Source of the DNA: JBBRCE01 sp038205115
Lineage (GTDB): Bacteria > Planctomycetota > Planctomycetia > Pirellulales > JBBRCE01
DNA: 31,684 nt
Reading direction: 5' to 3'
Assembly: GCA_038205115.1 (NCBI GenBank)
Contig: JBBRCE010000057.1
Span: 1-31,684 of the forward strand
In this document: piece after piece, positions 26,949 through 31,684 of the stretch
How positions within the stretch are numbered: position 1 is the stretch's first letter
Layout of the letters: each line of letters begins with the position of its first letter
Made by a program: the position numbers and the translations under genes
Notes under the pieces: generated by a model
What the model saw: only the letters and a program-made list of their open reading frames with translations
Database searches by the model: none
What the model was told of the DNA's origin: nothing

Positions 26949-28127
26949 TTAGCCAGCAAGATAACGAGCGTTTGCGGCGGCGATGCCTGCCCCGCGCTCG
27001 AACGCCAGGTTTTGCCGGACGAGAAGTTGATCGAGCGCGGCCAGCAGCAGCAGGACGCTCTCCGGCCGTGAACCGTGGCCCATCAGCCCAATACGCCAGA
27101 CTTTGCCTTTGAATGCGCCCAATCCTCCGCCGATTTCGATGCCAAACTGATTTAGCAAATCGCGCCGTACCGCCACGTCATCCACGCCCGCCGGAATCCG
27201 CACGGCGTTGAGCATCGGCAACTGGTGACCCTCAGCGGCGGCAAAGTCAATGCCCATCGCCGCCAGTCCGGCCTTCAGCGCGCAATGATTGAGCGCGTGG
27301 CGCGCAAACGCTTGGTCAAGCCCTTCTTCGTGCAACATGCGCAGAGCTTCGTATAAGCCATAGGTCATGTTGATCGGAGCGGTGTGATGATAAACGCGCT
27401 CTTGCCCCCAATACTGCGAGAGCATTGTGACGTCCAAATACCACGATTGCACTTTGGTTTTGCGACCTGCGATCTTTTGCATGGCGGCAGGGCTGAACGA
27501 AATTGGCGCTAAACCCGGTGGGCAACCGAGACATTTTTGAGTTCCAGAATAAATGGCGTCGATCTGCCAGGCGTCGACTTCCACCGGCACGCCGCCCAGC
27601 GCCGTCACCGCGTCGACTAACAGCAGCGCACCGGCCTCATGCACCGCGCGCGAGATTTCTTCCAGCGGTTGCCAGGCGCCGGTTGACGTTTCCGCCATCA
27701 CAATGCCAACGAGTTTGGGCTTTGTGGCGAGCGCTGTTTTTAAGTCGTCAACGGTGAACACTTCGCCCCAGGCACGTTCGACGCGAGTCACCGTCGCGCC
27801 TGCCCGCTGGGCCACATCGACCATTCGACCGCCGAATACGCCGTTCACGCAAACGACCATCGAGTCGCCCGGTTCGATCAGATTCACAACGGCGGCTTCC
27901 ATGCCGGCCGATCCGGTGCCGCTGACCGCAAACGTCATGGGATTTTTGGTTTTGAATGTCGCGCGCAATAGTTCCTGCATGCCATTCATCAGTTGCAAAT
28001 AGTACGGATCGAGATGCCCCACGGTGGGCGCGGCTAGCGCCGCCGACACTCGCGGATGAACGGGACTCGGCCCAGGGCCCAGCAACAAACGAATGGGCGG
28101 ATTTAACGCAGCGGAAGTGGTCGACAT
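26949..28127 (-). CDS. Class V aminotransferase (alanine-glyoxylate/serine-pyruvate type)
   Basis: A 392-residue PLP enzyme of the alanine-glyoxylate / serine-glyoxylate aminotransferase group. Visible are LLLGPGPSPVHPRVSAAL at the start, the cofactor-contacting VSGTGSAGMEAAVVNL, DAVTALGGVPVEVD with the PLP-binding aspartate, the lysine in YSGTQKCLGCPPGLAPISF, and GLGAFKGKVWRIGLMGHGSR near the C-terminus. The reaction would transfer an amino group to glyoxylate, linking photorespiratory-like glyoxylate and serine metabolism. The ATG at 28127 (MSTTSAALNPP) is chosen over an upstream in-frame start at 28271 inside the intergenic region. An isochorismatase-type gene lies 68 nt upstream on the same strand, probably in one transcript. 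The precise substrate pair cannot be told. Confidence 0.93.
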   Translation of the reverse strand: MSTTSAALNPPIRLLLGPGPSPVHPRVSAALAAPTVGHLDPYYLQLMNGMQELLRATFKTKNPMTFAVSGTGSAGMEAAVVNLIEPGDSMVVCVNGVFGGRMVDVAQRAGATVTRVERAWGEVFTVDDLKTALATKPKLVGIVMAETSTGAWQPLEEISRAVHEAGALLLVDAVTALGGVPVEVDAWQIDAIYSGTQKCLGCPPGLAPISFSPAAMQKIAGRKTKVQSWYLDVTMLSQYWGQERVYHHTAPINMTYGLYEALRMLHEEGLDQAFARHALNHCALKAGLAAMGIDFAAAEGHQLPMLNAVRIPAGVDDVAVRRDLLNQFGIEIGGGLGAFKGKVWRIGLMGHGSRPESVLLLLAALDQLLVRQNLAFERGAGIAAANARYLAG

Positions 28128-28195
28128 CGTGCAGGAAATGAAAAAAGGATCGTTGATGATATCTGACGCCTGTCGCAGGAAAGCCAACCACACCG

Positions 28196-28792
28196 TTACT
28201 GGTTGGGAGGAACTTCTCGGACCAGCGCGCTCAGTTGTTTGAACTCGGGCGTGCCCGCTCTTTGGCACCACTCGAACAGCGCTGCCTCGGTGGTGGTCAG
28301 TGTCGCGCCGGAGGCTTCCATGCGGCGCAATGCAAATTCATGATCCACGTCGTATCGCGCGCCCACCGCGTCCACCGCCACGTACGCGCGGAAGCCAGCG
28401 GCGATCAAATCCAGGACAGTTTGTTGAATGCAGACGTGCGATTCGATGCCTACCACCAGCACCCGAAAAATTCCACGTTCGGTCAGTTGGCCCACCAGCG
28501 GCAAACAGGTGGCGCAACTAAACGCCAGCTTTTCTGGCACGTCGCGCAAATAGCCTCGCAACTCGGAAATCGTCCGTCCCAAACCCTTGGGATATTGCTC
28601 GGTTGCGGCCACCGCCACGCCGAGGGCTTTTGCACCATCCAAAAGGCGACGAATGTTCCAAACCAAACGCCGGTGTTCCGGAACCAGGCCGATGAGTTTT
28701 TCTTGCACGTCGACAATCAACAGCGCCGTATCGTTGGCCGACATCAATTCGGGGCTGCGCGAGTATTGATTGGATTCCATGCTGGGCAGCAT
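28196..28792 (-). CDS. Isochorismatase-type cysteine hydrolase
   Basis: A 198-residue hydrolase of the isochorismatase-like (nicotinamidase-fold) superfamily. The catalytic triad is visible: Asp in ALLIVDVQEKL, Lys in VPEKLAFSC, and Cys in GIESHVCIQQTVLDL, preceded by the cis-peptide-type VVGIES strand. The family includes hydrolases of isochorismate, nicotinamide and other amides, and this member's substrate cannot be predicted. The ATG at 28792 is used. A second ATG at 28780 is equally possible as neither has a ribosome binding site. The gene probably forms a two-gene operon with the aminotransferase downstream. Confidence 0.88.
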   Translation of the reverse strand: MLPSMESNQYSRSPELMSANDTALLIVDVQEKLIGLVPEHRRLVWNIRRLLDGAKALGVAVAATEQYPKGLGRTISELRGYLRDVPEKLAFSCATCLPLVGQLTERGIFRVLVVGIESHVCIQQTVLDLIAAGFRAYVAVDAVGARYDVDHEFALRRMEASGATLTTTEAALFEWCQRAGTPEFKQLSALVREVPPNQ

Positions 28793-29017
28793 AACCCATT
28801 GCGTTGTCAGCGGCGAGAGGCTGGCGGCAACTCGATTGGCCGCAGCATGGAACAGCGACGGCCATGCTTCACCGACGGCCAGTCGATTGGAATATCGCAG
28901 CGTAACCGCAAAGACTTACCGCTGGTTGTTACAAAATCGCCCGAATTGTTTGCCGGGGCGTTTCTAGCGGAACCGGACTACAGACAGACGCCTGCCGCTC
29001 AGTTAAAATGTCCGCGT

Positions 29018-29365
29018 GGGACCGTAGCTCAACGGTTAGAGCAGGGGACTTAAGCGGCCGCCAACCTAAACAACAAGCACGGTTTGCGGCTAGCGGGTTG
29101 CTGCGATGTTTGCGCTCGTGGCAAGCATAACAGTAGAATCTGTCAAACTCGGGGAAGGCTAACGTCGGTTGCTGCGTGCAATCGACCATGCTAATCCCGA
29201 ACCAAGCTGGCGAGGCGTGCGTTACGCGTCGCCAGAAGGCGTAGAGACCAGACGGCAGACACGTAAAGTGAAGGTATGGTCCAGACCACCAACTCGAAAG
29301 AGGCGGCGAAAGTCGAAGTGGTAAGCATAATCCCTTGGTTGTAGGTTCGAATCCTACCGGTCCTA
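29018..29365 (+). tRNA. tRNA-Ile2(CAU) (or Met) gene interrupted by a group I intron
   Basis: The 5' exon 29018-29050 and 3' exon 29326-29365 join into a complete 73-nt cloverleaf. The acceptor GGGACCG pairs with CGGTCCT (one G-U), the D-arm is GCTC/GAGC, the anticodon stem is GGGGA/TCCCT, the loop CTCATAA has anticodon CAT, and the T-arm is GTAGG TTCGAAT CCTAC. CCA is not encoded. The region GTTAGAGCAG...CTCATAA...CTTGG resembles tRNA-Ile2, whose C34 is made into lysidine by TilS, more than elongator Met. It is not initiator-like because position 1-72 is paired. The intron lies between U33 and C34. Without splicing this tRNA cannot decode, so the intron must be removed if the gene is functional. 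Confidence 0.88.
29051..29325 (+). ncRNA. Group I self-splicing intron (IC3-like) in the tRNA anticodon loop
   Basis: The 275-nt insert follows a U and ends in G, as group I introns do. Core pairings are visible: P4 TCGGG (29149-29153) with CCCGA (29196-29200); P6 CTGGCGA (29207-29213) with TCGCCAG (29229-29235); P7 GACC (29246-29249) with GGTC (29278-29281); P8 CAC/GTG at 29260-29270. The P9 stem is ACCAC (29285-29289) with GTGGT (29318-29322), enclosing two hairpins with GAAA tetraloops (29293-29302 and 29304-29315). The joining sequences (TCAAACTC, GAGACCAGACGGCAGAC) match what I remember of the cyanobacterial tRNA-Leu intron. No reading frame or homing endonuclease is inside. P1 is weak: GGCC at 29056-29059 pairs with the exon GACU with one A-C mismatch. 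Confidence 0.88.
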
Positions 29366-29507
29366 TTTTTGAACGATTGATGTCCGCGGATCGAATCAAC
29401 CCGCAGACGATCCGCAACTTCGCGCATGAGAGCGGTTCGCAGCGTGCGGCATGATGGCAATTCTTGCGGCCTCAAAACACACTCCGTCACTCCCCTGGTG
29501 AATTGAC

Positions 29508-30539
29508 ATGAACGTGAGTCGAAAACAATTGCTCGCTTTGCCGTTGTGCCTGTGCATGTTCGCAACCGCGCTGGCGGCCGATCCGAAACCCCAATCGGAC
29601 GATAGCGCCAAGGTTGGCGGACCGTCGAAAGCGGTTGTCAAAGCAAAGCCGGCAGTGCCCAAGGCTGCTCCGAAGCCGCCCGCGACCAAGCCCACCGAGG
29701 CCGACGTGGCCTACGGCAAGCATGCAAAACAAATGATCGACTTTTACAAAGCCGATTCCACGGAGCCCACGCCGCTCGTTCTCAATATTCATGGCGGTGG
29801 CTGGGCAAACGGCAGCAAAAAAACAGTCACTCCGGAAGACTACCTCAAACATGGTATCTCTGTGGTTTCGGTGGAATATCGATTCATTGCCGAGGCCACA
29901 CAAGACGGCGTTGAGCCGCCCGTGAAAGCGCCACTGCACGACGCCGCCCGCGCATTGCAATTCGTCCGCAGTAAAGCCAAAGAGTGGAACATCGATAAAA
30001 CACGGATTGCGGCCACCGGCGGTTCGGCTGGCGCCTGCACGAGTCTCTGGCTCGCTTTTCACGACGACTTGGCCGACGCCAAAAGCGACGATCCCATTGC
30101 CCACGAGTCCACGCGGTTGCTCTGTGCTGCGGTCAACGTGCCGCAGACCAGCCTGGATCCTAAGCAGATGAAACAATGGACGCCCAACAGCAAGTACGGC
30201 GGACATGCCTTTGGGATCAAGGCAGACACCACGAATAAGAAATCGCAGTTCGATGTGTTTCTCGAAAGCCGTGAAACGCTGCTCCCGCTGATCAAGGAGT
30301 ATTCGCCCTACGAGTTGGTCACACGCGACGATCCGCCCGTGTATCTGTCTTTTCCCACACCTCCAGCGATGGGCGAAGACGCAAAGGATCCCACGCACTC
30401 GGCCAATTTCGGAGTAGGCCTGCAGGAGAAATGCAAAGCCGTCGGCGTCGATTGCCAACTGGTTTATCCCGGCGCGCCGGATGTAAAATTCGCCACGATT
30501 TCCGAGTACCTGGTTGCCAAACTTAAGCCGAAAAAGTGA
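29508..30539 (+). CDS. Secreted alpha/beta hydrolase (carboxylesterase/BD-FAE-like)
   Basis: A 343-residue exported alpha/beta hydrolase. A signal peptide (LLALPLCLCMFATALAA) is followed by an alanine/lysine/proline-rich linker (about 30-62). The hydrolase core has the oxyanion motif HGGGW at residues 95-99, a VVSVEYRF strand, and the nucleophile S173 in TGGSAGACTS. PVYLSFPTP and HSANFG lie where the acidic residue and catalytic histidine are usually found. Such proteins in planctomycetes are thought to deacylate polysaccharides or other esters, but the substrate here is unknown. The ATG at 29508 has no strong ribosome binding site. The gene starts 142 nt after the intron-containing tRNA and appears to stand alone. 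Confidence 0.85.
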   Translation: MNVSRKQLLALPLCLCMFATALAADPKPQSDDSAKVGGPSKAVVKAKPAVPKAAPKPPATKPTEADVAYGKHAKQMIDFYKADSTEPTPLVLNIHGGGWANGSKKTVTPEDYLKHGISVVSVEYRFIAEATQDGVEPPVKAPLHDAARALQFVRSKAKEWNIDKTRIAATGGSAGACTSLWLAFHDDLADAKSDDPIAHESTRLLCAAVNVPQTSLDPKQMKQWTPNSKYGGHAFGIKADTTNKKSQFDVFLESRETLLPLIKEYSPYELVTRDDPPVYLSFPTPPAMGEDAKDPTHSANFGVGLQEKCKAVGVDCQLVYPGAPDVKFATISEYLVAKLKPKK

Positions 30540-30660
30540 CGGACAGAGCCATTCGTGTGACAAACTCGGCCGGCCACGGACTGCCTCAACGGCGAAATTG
30601 CGAAGCTGATCTAGGGCACCGGAGTGCCGCAGCGCCGTATTAAGATTTTTTGAAACGCGC

Positions 30661-31338
30661 ATGAAAACGCTCGTCATCTTTTCCGGCGGCCTCGACTCGA
30701 CTACGCTTTTGCATCAGGTTCAGACGGCGGGCGATCAATTGCTTGCGCTTTCGATCGATTATGGCCAGCGACACCGACGCGAGTTGGACCACGCTCGGCA
30801 GATCGCGGCAGAGTTGCAGATCGAATGGCAAATTGCCGATCTACGCGCCATCGCGCCACTGTTGAGCGGCTCGTCGTTGACCTCGGCCGATGTGGCCGTG
30901 CCGCATGGGCATTACGCCGAAGAATCGATGAAGCAAACCGTCGTGCCTAACCGCAATATGATCATGTTAGCTGTGGCGGGCGGCTGGGCGATCGCGCGCC
31001 AGTGCGACCGCGTGGCCTACGGTGCCCACGGCGGCGATCACGCCATTTATCCCGACTGTCGGCCCGAGTTCACCGAGGCGCTCGGGCAGGCGCTCTCGTT
31101 GGCCGACTGGCATCGGATCGAGTTGTACTGTCCCTTCGTCAAGTTGACCAAGGCGGATATCGTGCGATTAGGCGCGTCGCTGGGCATCGACTATTCGAAG
31201 ACCTGGTCATGCTATGAAGGTGGCTCGATCCATTGCGGCCAATGCGGAACCTGCTTCGAACGCCGCGAAGCGTTTGCGCTAGCCGGCGTTGCCGATCCCA
31301 CTCGCTACGCCGCCACGCCGCATTACGATCCGCCGTGA
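30661..31338 (+). CDS. queC: 7-cyano-7-deazaguanine synthase QueC
   Basis: A 225-residue QueC, which converts 7-carboxy-7-deazaguanine to preQ0 with ATP and ammonia in queuosine synthesis. The PP-loop FSGGLDSTTLLHQV lies at residues about 7-20, followed by SIDYGQRHRREL, VPNRNMIML and YGAHGGDHAIYPDCRPEF. The zinc-binding cysteines are present: SCYEGG and HCGQCGTCFERREAF. The length is normal. The ATG at 30661 starts directly at the conserved MKTLVIFSGG. The 120-bp gap upstream holds a small GGCAC/GTGCC hairpin (30615-30628) but no recognisable preQ1 riboswitch. queD and queE are not in the window. Confidence 0.96.
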   Translation: MKTLVIFSGGLDSTTLLHQVQTAGDQLLALSIDYGQRHRRELDHARQIAAELQIEWQIADLRAIAPLLSGSSLTSADVAVPHGHYAEESMKQTVVPNRNMIMLAVAGGWAIARQCDRVAYGAHGGDHAIYPDCRPEFTEALGQALSLADWHRIELYCPFVKLTKADIVRLGASLGIDYSKTWSCYEGGSIHCGQCGTCFERREAFALAGVADPTRYAATPHYDPP

Positions 31339-31500
31339 CGTTACATACAGTTTGCGAAAATACCAGCACGACGCGCCCGCGAGTGACTCCTACCGCCGAA
31401 AATTCGCAAAATTGTCGCTGATTTCGATATAGCCCAATCTGCAACGACATGAGCAACTGCGATTGATAATTTGAATATCGTTGCAACTCGTATTCCGCCT

Positions 31501-31684
31501 TTACGCGGCTTGCCCATACAGTTCGTCTTGCTTAGTTTGAATCCGGTGCGCGACGAAGTCATCCCATTGGTCGTTGAGGTAGAAGGCGCGTAATGTCAGC
31601 ATGGCTTGGGCGCCTTCGATCTCCCAGCGCATGCCGGACAACTCCATGCGGTCTTTGACGAAATGCCGGCAGGCGCCTTCCGCA
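31501..31684 (-). mobile_element. C-terminal end of an ISKra4-type transposase (5' part outside window)
   Basis: A minus-strand frame enters from the window edge and ends with TAA at 31501-31503. The visible 60 residues contain GACRHFVKDRMELSGMRW and EGAQAMLTLRAFYLNDQWDD, then HRIQTKQDELYG, which match my memory of the C-terminus of ISKra4/UPF0236-related transposases. The element end must lie close to 31501, but no terminal inverted repeat can be identified with only one end in view. The 160 bp between queC and this stop contain nothing else recognisable. Confidence 0.7.

Noticed and set aside
29051..29325. Homing endonuclease inside the intron
   Set aside because: The intron is only 275 nt, and frames crossing it are antisense or run through the exons. 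No LAGLIDADG, GIY-YIG or HNH motif is visible.
29018..29365. tRNA-Leu(UAA) with the classic cyanobacterial-type intron
   Set aside because: The 5' exon does read CTTAA, but the variable loop is only 5 nt (Leu needs a long arm), and splicing after U34 would not give a seven-base loop with an intron ending in G.
30540..30660. preQ1 riboswitch before queC
   Set aside because: The gap has a small hairpin but lacks the C-rich loop and A-rich tail of preQ1-I and any larger preQ1-II fold.

Overview
The window looks like a chromosome segment of a planctomycete, probably of the Pirellula/Rhodopirellula group. This is inferred from moderately high GC content, gene families typical of the phylum (Uma2 nuclease, TMEM43-like membrane protein, a secreted HExxH peptidase of the DUF1570 type, a planctomycete-style integrase with a DnaB/ERCC4 gene set), and loosely packed genes with weak ribosome binding sites. 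No rRNA or species marker is present, so the assignment is inference.

Left end (1-4087): the right-hand part of an integrated element. On the minus strand run two small DNA-binding proteins, a small hypothetical protein, an ERCC4-fold nuclease and the start of a DnaB-N/RepA-type ATPase, coupled by 4-bp or near-zero junctions. A tyrosine recombinase lies next to a tRNA-Arg(UCG) gene, unusually on the 5' side of the tRNA. The 0.6 kb between the cargo and the integrase holds a broken zinc-ribbon reading frame and short repeats.

Core housekeeping (4193-12192): a Uma2 nuclease, a MiaE-like tRNA hydroxylase, DprA, a TMEM43-like membrane protein, a periplasmic CxxCH (haem c-type) protein, a methyltransferase-like protein, and a membrane sensor histidine kinase that also carries a CxxCH motif in its sensor domain.

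Fe-S cluster assembly locus (12489-19720): a predicted promoter, then sufR, an isolated nuoB, sufC, sufB, a secreted zinc metallopeptidase translationally coupled to sufB, sufD, a Rieske-type ferredoxin and a SufT/DUF59 protein. No cysteine desulfurase (SufS) or SufE/U is present here. uppP follows.

Stress region (20965-26840): a minus-strand transcription unit of about 320 nt with a good promoter and a very strong terminator but no recognised product, then dnaK, a small two-helix membrane protein and clpB.

Right end (26949-31684): a class V aminotransferase and an isochorismatase-type hydrolase on the minus strand, then a tRNA-Ile2/Met-type gene with a CAU anticodon interrupted by a 275-nt group I intron, a secreted alpha/beta hydrolase, queC, and the 3' end of an ISKra4-type transposase cut by the window edge.

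The most striking item is the intron-containing tRNA at 29018-29365. Its core (P4, P6, P7, P8 and a P9 domain with two GAAA tetraloops) can be traced base by base. Next in interest are the unidentified minus-strand transcript upstream of dnaK and the unusual gene content inside the suf operon.
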